NCBI GenBank assembly: GCA_017559445.1
Contig: JAFYSJ010000027.1
Location: forward strand, 1 to 42,955
Reading direction: 5' to 3'
From: Clostridia bacterium
GTDB taxonomy: Bacteria > Bacillota > Clostridia > RGIG7378
DNA: 42,955 bases
This document shows, in pieces, positions 7,596 to 16,406 of this stretch (within the stretch, counting starts at the first letter, position 1; each line of letters opens with the position of its first letter). Position numbers and translations under genes: made by a program. The notes beneath the pieces are model-generated. The model was not told the origin of the DNA. It made no database searches and saw only the letters and a program-made list of their open reading frames with translations.

Positions 7596-8441
7596 TTAAT
7601 TCTGAGCCAAAGCCTTGACCACTTGTTCTGTGGCCTCCTCCATGGTCAGTGCAGTAATGTCTATGTCCTTAAAAGTCTTAGAAAGCTCGTACAAAATGTT
7701 GTTAACAGGAGGCAAATCCAAACCAGCCTTAAGAGCCAAATCTCTGTGAGCGAAAACCTCCTTTGGTGTTCCCTGATCAAGAATTACGCCATCTCCTACC
7801 ACAACAACCTTGTCTGCCAATGCAGCCTCATCCATGAAGTGGGTAATCATAATAACAGTTATGCCCTTATCTCTGTTAAGGCTCATTACAAGGTCTAAAA
7901 TGTCCCTACGACCGGCTGGATCCAACATGGCAGTAGATTCATCCATTACAATGCAATTGGTGTGCATAGCCAAAATACCTGCTATAGATACTCTCTGTTT
8001 CTGTCCACCGGACAACATATTAGGAGCTGACTTAGCATATTCACTCATGCTAACTTGCTCTAATGCTTCTGCAACTCTCTTGTGGAGCTCATCGTATGGC
8101 ACTCCAAGGTTCTCTGGGCCAAATGCCACATCCTCCTCAACAGTAGTACCAACAATCTGGTTGTCTGGATTCTGGAAAATCATACCTACCTGAGAACGAA
8201 TATCCCAAATCCTATCCTCATCTGCAGTATCAATACCATCTACATATACCTTGCCTTTAGCAGGAATTAAAAGACCATTAATGAGCTTAGCCATAGTTGA
8301 CTTGCCTGATCCATTACGGCCCAAAATGGCAGTTACCTTGCCCTTCTCAATATCTAAGGACACACCATTAACAGCTCTAACTGAATCGTCAGCACTGCCC
8401 TGATAACTAAAATATACGTCCTGAAAAGATATATAACTCAT
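7596..8441 (-). CDS. ecfA: ECF transporter ATPase subunit EcfA (cobalt/vitamin family ABC ATPase)
   Basis: ATP-binding subunit of an energy-coupling-factor transporter, which drives vitamin or metal uptake together with a second ATPase, the EcfT membrane subunit and exchangeable S components. The 281 residues show Walker A ([10 protein letters not shown]), the Q-loop stretch [22 protein letters not shown], the signature LSGGQKQR, Walker B (CIVMDES) and the switch histidine in ITHFMDEA. The NPDNQ motif with EDVAFG is characteristic of EcfA/CbiO. I chose the ATG at 8441 because of its GGAGG site; the frame extends 17 codons further up without a good start. It lies behind rplQ as in many Firmicutes, but EcfA2 and EcfT do not follow; icd does. 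The partner genes must be elsewhere. Confidence 0.93.
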   Translation of the reverse strand: MSYISFQDVYFSYQGSADDSVRAVNGVSLDIEKGKVTAILGRNGSGKSTMAKLINGLLIPAKGKVYVDGIDTADEDRIWDIRSQVGMIFQNPDNQIVGTTVEEDVAFGPENLGVPYDELHKRVAEALEQVSMSEYAKSAPNMLSGGQKQRVSIAGILAMHTNCIVMDESTAMLDPAGRRDILDLVMSLNRDKGITVIMITHFMDEAALADKVVVVGDGVILDQGTPKEVFAHRDLALKAGLDLPPVNNILYELSKTFKDIDITALTMEEATEQVVKALAQN

Positions 8442-8463
8442 ATGTCCTCCAAACAACTCGTTC

Positions 8464-8492
8464 ATTATCACACAAGGAACAAAAAAACACAA
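8464..8492 (-). promoter_or_regulatory. Possible promoter of ecfA (TTGTGT-17-GATAAT)
   Basis: Between the ribosomal terminator and ecfA the minus strand has TTGTGT (plus 8487-8492), 17 bases and GATAAT (plus 8464-8469). ecfA needs its own promoter because the terminator at 8535-8574 lies between it and rplQ. The boxes are only moderately close to consensus. Confidence 0.5.
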
Positions 8493-8534
8493 TGGAACTC
8501 AAAAACAGAGCAACAAACAGTATCAAAAATTGCA

Positions 8535-8574
8535 CAAAAAAGGTGGCTACCCTCTTTCGATTAGGTGCCACCTT
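8535..8574 (-). terminator. Terminator of the ribosomal supercluster after rplQ
   Basis: On the minus strand the stem AAGGTGGC/GCCACCTT (plus 8540-8547 and 8567-8574), lengthened by an inner ACC/GGT pairing, is followed by six Ts. It begins 30 bases behind the rplQ stop codon and closes the S10-spc-alpha transcript. Confidence 0.85.
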
Positions 8575-8603
8575 CTTAATGCTTTTAATTGAAATCCTAT
8601 GGA

Positions 8604-9128
8604 TTAAACCAACTCGAGAATTACAACCTCAGCTGCATCGCCACGGCGAGCGCCAAGCTTAACAATTCTTGTGTATCCGCCGTGAACGTCCTTATACTTA
8701 GGACCGATCTCGTCGAACAACTTGCTTACAACGTTGATCTTATTGCCATCCTTGTCGGACAGTCTATAAACATACTTCATTGCAGCTCTTCTTGCGTTCA
8801 ATCTTGACGGATTATCGACTCTGACCATCTCGGAAACTGTCTCACGATCAATAACGTCATAAACCTTGCCGTTCTTAGATGTCTTGCTTACAGTAAGCTT
8901 GTTACCCTTAGCATCTGTCTTTGCTCTGGAAACTGTAACAGACTTAGATGTGAAGTTGTCAGACTCCTTAGCAGCTGCGGCAATGAGCTTCTCGGCTACC
9001 TTCTGAACCTCTTTAGCTCTTGTCTCTGTTGTCTTAATCTTTCCGTAGTAAAGAAGCGATGTTACCAAACCTCTCAACATTGCCTCTCTCTGGTCGGATG
9101 TCCTGCCAAGCTTTCTTACGTTGGACAT
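8604..9128 (-). CDS. rplQ: 50S ribosomal protein L17 with internal insertion
   Basis: Large-subunit protein L17, which lies near the exit tunnel opening. The start [26 protein letters not shown] and the end [24 protein letters not shown] are the family's two conserved blocks. The protein has 174 residues, whereas most L17 proteins have about 115-130. The excess is a lysine- and serine-rich insert around residues 55-105 (including [20 protein letters not shown]), where other L17 proteins have a short linker. The ATG at 9128 has GGAGG eight bases upstream; a TTG two codons earlier is less well placed. It is last in the alpha operon and is followed by a strong terminator. Confidence 0.95.
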   Translation of the reverse strand: MSNVRKLGRTSDQREAMLRGLVTSLLYYGKIKTTETRAKEVQKVAEKLIAAAAKESDNFTSKSVTVSRAKTDAKGNKLTVSKTSKNGKVYDVIDRETVSEMVRVDNPSRLNARRAAMKYVYRLSDKDGNKINVVSKLFDEIGPKYKDVHGGYTRIVKLGARRGDAAEVVILELV

Positions 9129-9205
9129 GAACAAACCCTCCTTGAATTAATTTATCATAAATTAGATGCTCATACTGTTGGCCTTAGGCCACACTGCAAT
9201 GAGAC

Positions 9206-10159
9206 TTAATCGTCGGACTCTGCCAACTTGAGGCCAAATGCCTCCAACTTGATAAGAACTTCGTCCAAAGACTTTCTGCCAAGGTTTCTTACCTTCATCA
9301 TTTCCTCTTCGGTCTTGTTAGTAAGATCCTCAACAGTGTTGATACCAGCTCTCTTCAAGCAGTTGTAGGAACGAACGGACAAATCCAACTCCTCGATTGT
9401 TGTCTCGAGAACCTTCTTGTCACTCTTCTCTTCCATGCTGACTGTTGTGTCAGTCTCATATACATCGCCAGAAAGATTTACAAACAGCTCTAAGTACTTA
9501 GTCATAATTCTTGCGGATGTGCAAATTGCATCCTCAGGAGAAATGCTACCGTTTGTCCAAACCTCAAGGTTCAACTTGTCGAACTCTGTGTTATTACCAA
9601 CACGTGTGTTCTCTACAGAGTAGTTTACCTTAGTTACAGGTGAGTAGATGGAGTCGATTGGAATAATTCCAATAGCCTGGTTAGGCTGCTTATTGTTGGA
9701 AGCGGATACATAACCTGTACCATGTCCAAGGTAAAGCTCGCAGTAGAATCTAGCATCACCATTAAGTGTAGCGATGTGAAGATCAGGGTTGAGAATCTCA
9801 ACATCTGCAGGGCAAATAATGTCAGCAGCTGTGATATCGCCTTCCTCTGTTCTGTCAATAATGAGCTTCTTCTGATCGTCAGAGGTTCCCATGTTCTTAA
9901 GTGCAAGGCACTTAATATTAAGAATGATCTCAGTTACATCCTCAACAACACCTGGCACAGTTGTGAACTCGTGCAAAACGTTGTCGATCTTGATTGCTGT
10001 AACGGCTGTACCCTCCATAGAAGAAAGCATAACTCTTCTAAGGGCATTACCAAGAGTAGTACCGTAGCCTCTCTCAAGGGGCTCAACAACAAACTTACCA
10101 TACTTGTTGTCATCGGACTTCTCAACGCATTCGATTTTAGATCTCTCAAACTCTATCAA
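9206..10159 (-). CDS. rpoA: RNA polymerase alpha subunit (TTG start)
   Basis: Alpha subunit of RNA polymerase, whose dimer nucleates assembly of beta and beta'. The C-terminal domain contacts UP elements and activators. The 317 residues show an N-terminal assembly domain ([10 protein letters not shown]...[34 protein letters not shown]) and a C-terminal domain ([46 protein letters not shown]) with the helix-hairpin-helix that binds DNA. The start codon is TTG at 10159, with GGAGG eight bases upstream and the family's MIEFE start, so the rare start is well supported. It lies between rpsD and rplQ, the standard order. Confidence 0.97.
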   Translation of the reverse strand: MIEFERSKIECVEKSDDNKYGKFVVEPLERGYGTTLGNALRRVMLSSMEGTAVTAIKIDNVLHEFTTVPGVVEDVTEIILNIKCLALKNMGTSDDQKKLIIDRTEEGDITAADIICPADVEILNPDLHIATLNGDARFYCELYLGHGTGYVSASNNKQPNQAIGIIPIDSIYSPVTKVNYSVENTRVGNNTEFDKLNLEVWTNGSISPEDAICTSARIMTKYLELFVNLSGDVYETDTTVSMEEKSDKKVLETTIEELDLSVRSYNCLKRAGINTVEDLTNKTEEEMMKVRNLGRKSLDEVLIKLEAFGLKLAESDD

Positions 10160-10198
10160 AGTAATAACCTCCTATTACTATCAGCTAAAAATTCCTTT

Positions 10199-10825
10199 TT
10201 ACTTAGAGTAGAACTCAACGATCAATGTCTCGTTAACCTGAAGGTCGATTTCCTCTCTTGTAGGCAAAGAAACTACCTTACCCATAAGGTTCTCCTTGTC
10301 AGCCTGAAGCCATGCTGGAACAACCTTAGAGCCTGCAATCTCTGTGATAGCCTTGAACTTCTCAGAGCTCTTGGACTTATCCTTAACAGCGATTACGTCG
10401 CCTGCCTTTACGATATAAGAAGGAATGTTTACCTTCTTGCCATTTACTGTATAGTGACCGTGAATAACAAGCTGTCTTGCCTCTGCACGAGATGTAGCCA
10501 AGTTAAGTCTGTAAACTACATTGTCAAGTCTTGTCTCAAGTGTCTTAAGCAACTCCTCACCTGTGATACCCTTGGAAGCTGCAGCTGCATCAAAGTAGCC
10601 TCTGAACTGCTTCTCAAGAACGCCATAGTAACGACGAGTCTTCTGCTTTGCTCTGAGATGTACGCCATACTCAGATGTCTTCTTTCTGCCCTGTCCGTGC
10701 TGTCCAGGAGCATATCCTCTCTTGGAAAGTGCGCACTTGGATGTATAGCATCTCTCACCCTTAAGGAAGAGCTTCTCACCCTCTCTGCGGCACAACTTAC
10801 ATGTTGATTCTGTATATCTTGCCAT
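10199..10825 (-). CDS. rpsD: 30S ribosomal protein S4, zinc-binding (C+) form
   Basis: Primary 16S rRNA-binding protein that starts assembly of the 30S body; in many bacteria it also represses translation of its own operon. The 208 residues begin [26 protein letters not shown] and keep four N-terminal cysteines (Cys9, Cys12, Cys26, Cys31), the zinc-binding form lost in many other bacteria. The S4 RNA-binding domain with [21 protein letters not shown] lies at about 95-155. The gene is inside the alpha operon between rpsK and rpoA. S4 is the candidate ligand of the structured leader upstream of rpsM (11636-11764), by analogy with E. coli. Confidence 0.97.
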   Translation of the reverse strand: MARYTESTCKLCRREGEKLFLKGERCYTSKCALSKRGYAPGQHGQGRKKTSEYGVHLRAKQKTRRYYGVLEKQFRGYFDAAAASKGITGEELLKTLETRLDNVVYRLNLATSRAEARQLVIHGHYTVNGKKVNIPSYIVKAGDVIAVKDKSKSSEKFKAITEIAGSKVVPAWLQADKENLMGKVVSLPTREEIDLQVNETLIVEFYSK

Positions 10826-10843
10826 TGATGGTTACTCCTTTCA

Positions 10844-11242
10844 CTAGACTCTTCTACGCTTGGGTGGTCTGCATCCGTTGTGTGGGATGGGAGTAACGTC
10901 CTTAATCATAGTTACTGTAAGACCTGCTGTCTGCAGTGCTCTGATTGCGGACTCACGGCCCTGACCAGGACCCTTAACGAAAACTTCAACGGACTTAAGT
11001 CCATGCTCCATAGCAGCCTTTGCTGCAGTCTCAGCACACATCTGAGCTGCGAAAGGTGTGCTCTTCTTAGCGCCTCTAAGGCCAAGATTACCGGAAGATG
11101 CCCAAGAGAGAGCATTACCAGCTGTATCTGTCATAGTAACAATAGTATTGTTAAATGAAGCGCGGATATGAGCCTGACCAAATTCTATATTTTTCCTTTC
11201 CTTCTTCTTTCTGGAAACGGACTTTCTAGTAACTTTTGCCAT
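10844..11242 (-). CDS. rpsK: 30S ribosomal protein S11
   Basis: Small-subunit platform protein that contacts the 3' region of 16S rRNA near the mRNA exit. The 132 residues contain the family blocks [44 protein letters not shown] and [15 protein letters not shown]. The basic tail [15 protein letters not shown] is the standard C-terminus. The N-terminus is lysine- and arginine-rich, as usual in Firmicutes. Both ends agree with the family, and the ATG has a GGAGG site. The gene is 14 bases behind rpsM and 18 before rpsD in the alpha operon. Confidence 0.97.
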   Translation of the reverse strand: MAKVTRKSVSRKKKERKNIEFGQAHIRASFNNTIVTMTDTAGNALSWASSGNLGLRGAKKSTPFAAQMCAETAAKAAMEHGLKSVEVFVKGPGQGRESAIRALQTAGLTVTMIKDVTPIPHNGCRPPKRRRV

Positions 11243-11256
11243 TAGTCATTGCCTCC

Positions 11257-11625
11257 TTACTTCTTCTTACCTGCCATAGTCTTGCGGGGACCCTTACGAG
11301 TTCTAGCATTAGTCTTGGTTCTCTGTCCTCTTACAGGCAAACCAGCTCTATGCCTTCTACCGCGGTAGCAGCCAATTTCAACCAATCTCTTAATATTAAG
11401 AGATACTTCTCTTCTCAAATCACCTTCAACAGTGTACTCCTTGTCGATGATATCCTTGAGCTTAGCGATCTCATCATCAGTCAAGTCATTAGATCTTGTA
11501 TCTGGATCAATGCCTGCCTGTGCAACGATCTTCTTTGCACTTGTGATACCGATACCATAAACATAGGTAAGAGCATACTCAATTCTCTTGTCTCTGGGAA
11601 GGTCAACACCAGCAATACGTGCCAT
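11257..11625 (-). CDS. rpsM: 30S ribosomal protein S13
   Basis: Small-subunit head protein that contacts the P-site tRNA and forms bridges to the large subunit. The 122 residues start [26 protein letters not shown], the family's helix-turn pattern. They end with the basic tail [23 protein letters not shown], which reaches toward the P-site tRNA. Length and ends are normal. It is the first gene of the alpha section after a structured spacer of more than 130 bases, which is where E. coli has its S4-controlled leader. The ribosome binding site is CGGAGG shortly upstream of the ATG. Confidence 0.97.
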   Translation of the reverse strand: MARIAGVDLPRDKRIEYALTYVYGIGITSAKKIVAQAGIDPDTRSNDLTDDEIAKLKDIIDKEYTVEGDLRREVSLNIKRLVEIGCYRGRRHRAGLPVRGQRTKTNARTRKGPRKTMAGKKK

Positions 11626-11635
11626 GTAAATAAAT

Positions 11636-11764
11636 CCTCCGAAAAATTAAATGGTGGACAAAATTAAGGAAAAAAGAGATCCCAGGATCCCGCATTTCAC
11701 CTGTGAACACAGTATGTCCACACATGAAAAGCGGGCAGCCGCTCCCGGTCGCCGCTAATTTCAA
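11636..11764 (-). promoter_or_regulatory. Structured spacer/leader before rpsM, candidate autoregulatory element
   Basis: The 129-base gap between rpmJ and rpsM can fold on the minus strand. CCCGC/GCGGG (plus 11689-11693 with 11731-11735) stacks on TTTCA/TGAAA (11695-11699 with 11725-11729). An inner CTGTG/CACAG hairpin lies at 11701-11712. A short GATC/GATC hairpin followed by TCTTTTTT lies at about 11668-11689 and resembles a weak terminator. No open frame is present. By position it matches the S4-binding alpha-operon leader of E. coli; I cannot show that it has the same fold. Confidence 0.5.
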
Positions 11765-11878
11765 TTAACCCTGTCTCTGCTTATGCTTAGGGTCAGAGCA
11801 AATAACCATTACTCTGCCTTTTCTCCTGATTACCTTGCAATTATCGCAAATCTTCTTAACAGACGGTCTTACTTTCAT
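11765..11878 (-). CDS. rpmJ: 50S ribosomal protein L36, zinc-binding form
   Basis: The smallest large-subunit protein, 37 residues, which helps to organise 23S rRNA. The sequence starts [21 protein letters not shown] and ends KHKQRQG. Cys11, Cys14, Cys27 and His32 form the zinc knot of the C+ form. The ATG at 11878 follows a GGAGG site. It lies 12 bases behind infA, the order found in most Firmicutes. Both ends fit the family exactly, so the call is sure despite the small size. Confidence 0.97.
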   Translation of the reverse strand: MKVRPSVKKICDNCKVIRRKGRVMVICSDPKHKQRQG

Positions 11879-11890
11879 GCCATCCTCCTA

Positions 11891-12112
11891 TTATTTAAGT
11901 CTCCAGGTGATACGAGCTCTGTTGAGGTCATATGGTGACATCTCTACAGTAACCTTATCTCCGGGATAAATTTTAATGTAGTTAACTCTGAGCTTACCAG
12001 ACAAGTGGGCAAGAACTACGTGCTCACTGTTGTCTAACTTTACCTTAAACTCAGCATTGGGCAGTGCCTCGACGACAGTGCCGCCCATTTCGATCATATC
12101 TTCCTTTGGCAA
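11891..12112 (-). CDS. infA: Translation initiation factor IF-1 (TTG start)
   Basis: IF-1, a 73-residue OB-fold protein that covers the ribosomal A site during initiation and works with IF-2 and IF-3. The sequence [41 protein letters not shown] followed by the end [14 protein letters not shown] is an end-to-end match to the family. The start codon is TTG at 12112, with GGAGG nine bases upstream. Starting at the later ATG would remove the conserved PKED segment. It sits between map and rpmJ. The gap to map holds about 120 bases with no gene; the KOW/L14e-like gene found here in some relatives is absent. Confidence 0.96.
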   Translation of the reverse strand: MPKEDMIEMGGTVVEALPNAEFKVKLDNSEHVVLAHLSGKLRVNYIKIYPGDKVTVEMSPYDLNRARITWRLK

Positions 12113-12234
12113 GGCAGAAAACCTCCTTAATTATACACATCTCAAGTCCAAAGGCAATTATTTTTTTGCAAAAAATACAAGTTTGTATGCTTGAACAAAA
12201 ACAGTGCCATTAGTACTTAAGTTTTTGGGTAATT

Positions 12235-13008
12235 TCACCTTTTCAATGTGAGGATCATTGGTTCATCATCTGTAATTACGATTGTATTCTCATAATGAGC
12301 AGATAAGCTGTGATCCTTTGTGTAGACGGTCCATTTGTCGTCCATATCTACTGTTACTTCGTAGGATCCCATGTTAACCATGGGCTCTACTGCAAGTACC
12401 ATACCAGGTTCAAGTCTTGGTCCTCTAAACTTTGAAACATAGTTTGGAACCTCTGGCTCTTCGTGTAATTCTCTTCCAATGCCGTGTCCGACAAAGTCTC
12501 GAACTATACTAAAACCATTTGACTCAACAATGTTCTGGATTGATGCAGATATGTGAGAAATTCTATTACCATATACAGCAGATGATACTCCTGCGAAGAA
12601 ACTCTCTTTAGTTACATCAATTAACTTCTGAGCTTCTGCGCTAATCTTACCAACTCCATATGTTCTAGCTGCATCTGAATGGTAACCATCCAGAAGAACT
12701 CCACCGTCAATGCTAACGATATCGCCTTCAACTAAAACTCTGTTAGATGGTATTCCGTGAATAACCTGATCGTTAATGGATATACACAGAACTGAAGGAA
12801 ATGGAATAGAATCTCGGAACATTCCTGGCTGCCCTTTGAATGAGGGCAAGCCATTATGTTTCCTTATTACTTCGGCTGCAATACTGTCCAGGTATTGAGT
12901 AGTAACGCCAGGCTCAATTGCCTTCTCTACTTCATCAAACACCTGAATCAGTATATCTGCCGATTTTTGCATTTTATCAATCTGCGAACGAGATTTGATA
13001 TTAATCAT
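12235..13008 (-). CDS. map: Type I methionine aminopeptidase
   Basis: Removes the initiator methionine from nascent cytoplasmic proteins with small second residues. The 257 residues are a bacterial type I enzyme. The five metal ligands are seen in order: Asp in VSIDGGVLLDGYHSD and in the following DAARTY, His in VGHGIGRELHEEP, Glu in VLAVEPM, and Glu in YENTIVIT. The start codon lies one base after the secY stop codon, so translation is coupled. In most Firmicutes adk stands between secY and map; here there is no room for it. The gene ends with TGA, which shows that TGA is a normal stop codon in this genome. Confidence 0.96.
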   Translation of the reverse strand: MINIKSRSQIDKMQKSADILIQVFDEVEKAIEPGVTTQYLDSIAAEVIRKHNGLPSFKGQPGMFRDSIPFPSVLCISINDQVIHGIPSNRVLVEGDIVSIDGGVLLDGYHSDAARTYGVGKISAEAQKLIDVTKESFFAGVSSAVYGNRISHISASIQNIVESNGFSIVRDFVGHGIGRELHEEPEVPNYVSKFRGPRLEPGMVLAVEPMVNMGSYEVTVDMDDKWTVYTKDHSLSAHYENTIVITDDEPMILTLKR

Positions 13009-13009
13009 A

Positions 13010-14308
13010 TTAGTCTTCCAGGAATCCGGAGTGGTGTCTCATAATCATCATAGACTCTGCAGAACGAACAACTTCGAGTGCAACGCCTACCATAATGAAT
13101 ACGGAAGAACCACCAAGCCACAATCCGTTAATACCTGTGATTGTACCAAGCAAAGCTGGGAACAACTGAACTGCTGCAAGGAACAAACCAGAGAACCATG
13201 TGAGTCTGTGCAATACCTTCTTGATATAAGATGCAGTTTCTCTACCTGGTCTAATACCGGGGATAAATCCACCATTGCTCTGAATGTTATTTGCAAGATC
13301 AACGGGATTGAACTGTACATATGTGTAGAAGAATGTGAATCCAACAATCATAGCTGCATAGATGATGTTGTAAAGCCATCCGCCTGTCCACTGCTCTCTA
13401 AGGAATACTACGAAAGCATTTGTGGAGCTTGGCCAAATGAAGCTTACAATTGTTGAAGGCAATACCATGATAGACATAGCAAAGATGATCGGGATAACGC
13501 CAGCCCAACATACCTTAATTGGTACATATGTTGCCTGACCACCGTACATCTTAGAGCCAACAACTCTCTTAGCATACTTAACTGGAAGTCTTCTTTCAGC
13601 CTCGTTAACCCATACAACGCAGCCAATAACTGCAAGGAATACGAGAACGATAGCTGCGATAACAAGGAGTCCAACAACCTTGTTTCCGAAGTAACCATTA
13701 GAATAATAACCAATAATGTTGGATACAGCTGCAGGACCTCTAGAAATGATATTTACGAAGATAATCAAAGAAATACCATTAGAGATTCCTCTCTCTGTAA
13801 TGAGATCACCCAACCACATAATAATTGCTGTACCAGCTGTCATAGAAAGAGCTACAACTGCCAATACGAAAATGTTGAAATTATTAATGTAGCCGCGTAC
13901 ACCCCATGTAATACCAATAGCTTCTACGAGTGCAAGACCAACTGCAGAGTATCTTGTGATGCGGTCAATCTTCTTGCGTCCCTCTTCGCCCTCCTTGGAC
14001 AACTTACCCAAGCTATCGAAAACGATGCAAAGGAGCTGTACAATAATGGATGCGTTAATATAGGGGGAAATGCTGAGTGCAAAAATTGTTGCGTTTGAGA
14101 AAGCACCACCTGTGAAGACATCCACGAGTCCAAACAAGCTTCCGCCACCCTGTGCAACAAGACTAGCAAGAACTGTCTTGTTGAGGAATGGAATCGGAAT
14201 CTGGCAACCAATTCTGTAAACAACCAAGATAAGAGCTGTAAACAAAATCTTCTTGCGCAACTCGGGGATCTTAAAGATATTTGCGATACCGCTAAGAATC
14301 TTCTTCAT
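13010..14308 (-). CDS. secY: Protein translocase channel subunit SecY
   Basis: Pore-forming subunit of the Sec translocon, in the cytoplasmic membrane, which moves unfolded proteins driven by SecA or inserts membrane proteins from the ribosome. The 432 residues form ten hydrophobic segments with the expected marks. These are KKILFTALILVVYRIGCQIPIPF in the first helix, a glycine-rich plug region (GGSLFGLVDVFTGGAFSNATIFALSISPYINASII), GISLIIFVNI and the cytoplasmic loop GIRPGRET that contacts SecA and the ribosome. Length and ends are normal. It follows rplO after one base in the spc section, with map right after it. Confidence 0.97.
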   Translation of the reverse strand: MKKILSGIANIFKIPELRKKILFTALILVVYRIGCQIPIPFLNKTVLASLVAQGGGSLFGLVDVFTGGAFSNATIFALSISPYINASIIVQLLCIVFDSLGKLSKEGEEGRKKIDRITRYSAVGLALVEAIGITWGVRGYINNFNIFVLAVVALSMTAGTAIIMWLGDLITERGISNGISLIIFVNIISRGPAAVSNIIGYYSNGYFGNKVVGLLVIAAIVLVFLAVIGCVVWVNEAERRLPVKYAKRVVGSKMYGGQATYVPIKVCWAGVIPIIFAMSIMVLPSTIVSFIWPSSTNAFVVFLREQWTGGWLYNIIYAAMIVGFTFFYTYVQFNPVDLANNIQSNGGFIPGIRPGRETASYIKKVLHRLTWFSGLFLAAVQLFPALLGTITGINGLWLGGSSVFIMVGVALEVVRSAESMMIMRHHSGFLED

Positions 14309-14309
14309 A

Positions 14310-14753
14310 TTACAGTACCTCTACCTTGCCTCCGGCTGCAACAATCTTCTCCTCTGCTGCCTTTGTAACCTTTGCTGCCTGAACAGTTACGCTCTTTGTA
14401 AGAGTTCCGTTAGAAAGTACAACGATACCGTCTACAACCTTCTTTGTGATACCCTTCTCGAGTACTGTCTCAGCATTAACAACTTCGCCAGCGTTATATC
14501 TGAGCTCGATGTCAGAAATCTTAACCTCAGCGTAGTCATTCTTAAAGTTCTTGTTGTTGAAACCGATCTTAGGCAGTCTCATGTAAAGAGGCATCTGGCC
14601 ACCTTCGAAGCCAACTCTTACGCCGCCACCAGATCTAGCCTTCTGACCCTTGTGGCCTCTGCCACCAGTCTTACCGTTACCGGATCCCTTGCCTCTGCCC
14701 TTTCTGTAGGCCTTAGCGTTAGGATTTGCTGTTCCTAATTCATGAAGCTTCAT
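14310..14753 (-). CDS. rplO: 50S ribosomal protein L15
   Basis: Large-subunit protein that enters assembly late and links several 23S domains. The 147 residues have the glycine- and arginine-rich extension GKGRGSGNGKTGGRGHKGQKARSG-like tail near the N-terminus (about 18-45), which reaches into the rRNA. The compact C-terminal domain (KIGFNNKNFKNDYAEVKISDIELRYNAGEVV...KAAEEKIVAAGGKVEVL) is standard. The gene overlaps nothing; it starts four bases after rpmD and ends one base before secY. Identification is certain from the tail and the AAGGKVEV ending. Confidence 0.96.
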   Translation of the reverse strand: MKLHELGTANPNAKAYRKGRGKGSGNGKTGGRGHKGQKARSGGGVRVGFEGGQMPLYMRLPKIGFNNKNFKNDYAEVKISDIELRYNAGEVVNAETVLEKGITKKVVDGIVVLSNGTLTKSVTVQAAKVTKAAEEKIVAAGGKVEVL

Positions 14754-14757
14754 GCGT

Positions 14758-14931
14758 TTATACCTCCTCTACCTTGACGAGGTGATTAACTGTATGAATC
14801 ATACCGAGAATCGCATCGTTCTTTTCCTTAACAACAGAACTGCCGATCTTCTTAAGGCCAAGAGCCTTTACTGTCAGCATCTGATTCTTCTTGCTATCAT
14901 TGGTGCTCTTGATCAATGTAATTTTAAGCAT
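14758..14931 (-). CDS. rpmD: 50S ribosomal protein L30
   Basis: Small large-subunit protein of 57 residues. It starts MLKITLIKSTNDSKKNQMLTVKALGLKKIGSSVV and ends with GMIHTVNHLVKVEEV, matching the family in length and order. I chose the ATG at 14931 because an AGGCGG site lies eight bases upstream; a GTG three codons earlier would overlap that site. The gene is in its usual place between rpsE and rplO, four bases from the latter. Confidence 0.95.
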   Translation of the reverse strand: MLKITLIKSTNDSKKNQMLTVKALGLKKIGSSVVKEKNDAILGMIHTVNHLVKVEEV

Positions 14932-14944
14932 ATCACACACCGCC

Positions 14945-15460
14945 TTATCCTAAAATCTCAGCAACAGTCTTGCCACGAAGTGCAGCAACCTGCTCTGCTG
15001 TCTTAAGGTTCTTAATACCATCTACAGTAGCCTTAGCCATGTTGATGGAGTTATTTGTACCGAGAGACTTTGTTCTGATGTTCTCAATACCTGTCAACTC
15101 AAGAACTGTACGAACACCGCTACCAGCGATGATACCAGTACCGTGAGGAGCTGGAATAAGAACAACCTTACCTGCACCGAAGTTACCAACGATCTGGTGA
15201 GGAATTGTACCGTTAACGATTGGCATTGTTACAAGATTCTTCTTAGCATCTTCAACTGCCTTCTTGATAGCCTCTGGAATTTCAGTGGACTTACCAATAC
15301 CAAGACCTACAGTACCCTTACCATTACCTACTGCTACGAAAGCGCAGAATCTAGAGTTCTTACCACCCTTAACTACCTTAGTTACTCTTCTTACGCTAAT
15401 AAGCTTCTCAGTAAATTCCTTAACTTCTCTCTCTCTATAATCATTACGATCGTTACGCAT
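14945..15460 (-). CDS. rpsE: 30S ribosomal protein S5
   Basis: Small-subunit protein near the mRNA entry channel, involved in decoding accuracy and mRNA unwinding. The 171 residues have the double-stranded-RNA-binding-like N-terminal domain ([39 protein letters not shown]) and the C-terminal domain ([36 protein letters not shown]). Residues in the GGKNSRF region are those where spectinomycin-resistance mutations occur in other bacteria; no resistance change can be judged here. It lies between rplR and rpmD in the spc section with short gaps. Confidence 0.97.
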   Translation of the reverse strand: MRNDRNDYREREVKEFTEKLISVRRVTKVVKGGKNSRFCAFVAVGNGKGTVGLGIGKSTEIPEAIKKAVEDAKKNLVTMPIVNGTIPHQIVGNFGAGKVVLIPAPHGTGIIAGSGVRTVLELTGIENIRTKSLGTNNSINMAKATVDGIKNLKTAEQVAALRGKTVAEILG

Positions 15461-15473
15461 ACGTTACCCCCTG

Positions 15474-15842
15474 TTAAAAATTCAGACCGGCTTCGCGGGC
15501 GCCCTCTGCCACAGCTGCTACGCGGCCGTGGTAAACGTAACCACCTCTGTCGAAGACGACTGTATCAATGCCCTTCTCAAGGGCTCTCTTAGCAACGAGA
15601 GTACCAACTGCCTTAGCAGCATCAATGTTGCCGCCATATGCGCACTCGCTCTTAACTGCCTCATCCAGTGTAGATGCTGCTGCAAGTGTAACACCAGCTA
15701 CGTCATCAATTACCTGAGCATAAATGTGCTGCAAGGAACGATATACGCAAAGTCTGGGACGAGCAGCTGTACCAGAAACGTTCTTACGAACGCGAGCGTG
15801 CTTTCTATTTCTAACTTCTGCCTTATTAACTCTATTAACCAT
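15474..15842 (-). CDS. rplR: 50S ribosomal protein L18
   Basis: Large-subunit protein that binds 5S rRNA together with L5 and forms the central protuberance. The 122 residues begin [36 protein letters not shown], the basic rRNA-binding arm, and end in [26 protein letters not shown], the family's strongly conserved C-terminus. Length is standard. The gene is 13 bases behind rplF and 14 before rpsE. The ATG has a GGAGG site upstream. Confidence 0.97.
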   Translation of the reverse strand: MVNRVNKAEVRNRKHARVRKNVSGTAARPRLCVYRSLQHIYAQVIDDVAGVTLAAASTLDEAVKSECAYGGNIDAAKAVGTLVAKRALEKGIDTVVFDRGGYVYHGRVAAVAEGAREAGLNF

Positions 15843-15854
15843 AGATCACACCTC

Positions 15855-16406
15855 CTACTTCTTACCCTTTGCACCGGACTTGCCTTCTTTACGTCTGATT
15901 ACTTCGTAATCATACTTAATACCCTTACCAAGGTAAGGCTCAGGCAATCTCATGGATCTAACAACAGCAGCGACCTGACCGACCTTCTGCTTGTCAATTC
16001 CCTTAACAATAATCTTGTTGGGAGCAGGTACTTCGAACTCTACGCCATCAGCATCCTGGAACTCTACTGGGTGAGAGTAACCAAGGTTAAGAGCCAATGT
16101 CTTACCGTTCTTCTGTGCTCTGTAACCAACACCGTTGATCTCCAAAGTCTTTGTGAAACCCTGGCTTACACCGGTTACCATGTTGCTGATCAATGTTCTT
16201 GTCAAACCGTGAAGGGACTTGAACTTTGCCTCATCGTTAGGTCTATCAACAACAACCTCGGAACCCTCAACTACAATGGAGAGATCCTTGTCAAATGTGC
16301 CGTTAAGCTCGCCCTTTGGACCCTTAACGGTTACCACATTACCAGCTGCTACGTTAACAGTAACGCCTGCAGGAATAGCAATGTGCTTTCTGCCAATTCT
16401 TGACAT
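15855..16406 (-). CDS. rplF: 50S ribosomal protein L6
   Basis: Large-subunit protein near the factor-binding site and sarcin-ricin loop. The 183 residues form two homologous domains. The first begins [17 protein letters not shown], and the second carries the conserved [42 protein letters not shown]. The tail [15 protein letters not shown] is standard. The ATG has a GGAG site. The upstream gap to rpsH is 129 bases, far longer than other gaps in this operon, and is rich in hairpins. Confidence 0.97.
   Translation of the reverse strand: MSRIGRKHIAIPAGVTVNVAAGNVVTVKGPKGELNGTFDKDLSIVVEGSEVVVDRPNDEAKFKSLHGLTRTLISNMVTGVSQGFTKTLEINGVGYRAQKNGKTLALNLGYSHPVEFQDADGVEFEVPAPNKIIVKGIDKQKVGQVAAVVRSMRLPEPYLGKGIKYDYEVIRRKEGKSGAKGKK

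Noticed and set aside
12130-12135. TATAAT box before infA
   Set aside because: It matches the -10 consensus on the minus strand, but transcription would then start inside the infA Shine-Dalgarno sequence, and the -35 box is poor. I do not count it as a promoter.
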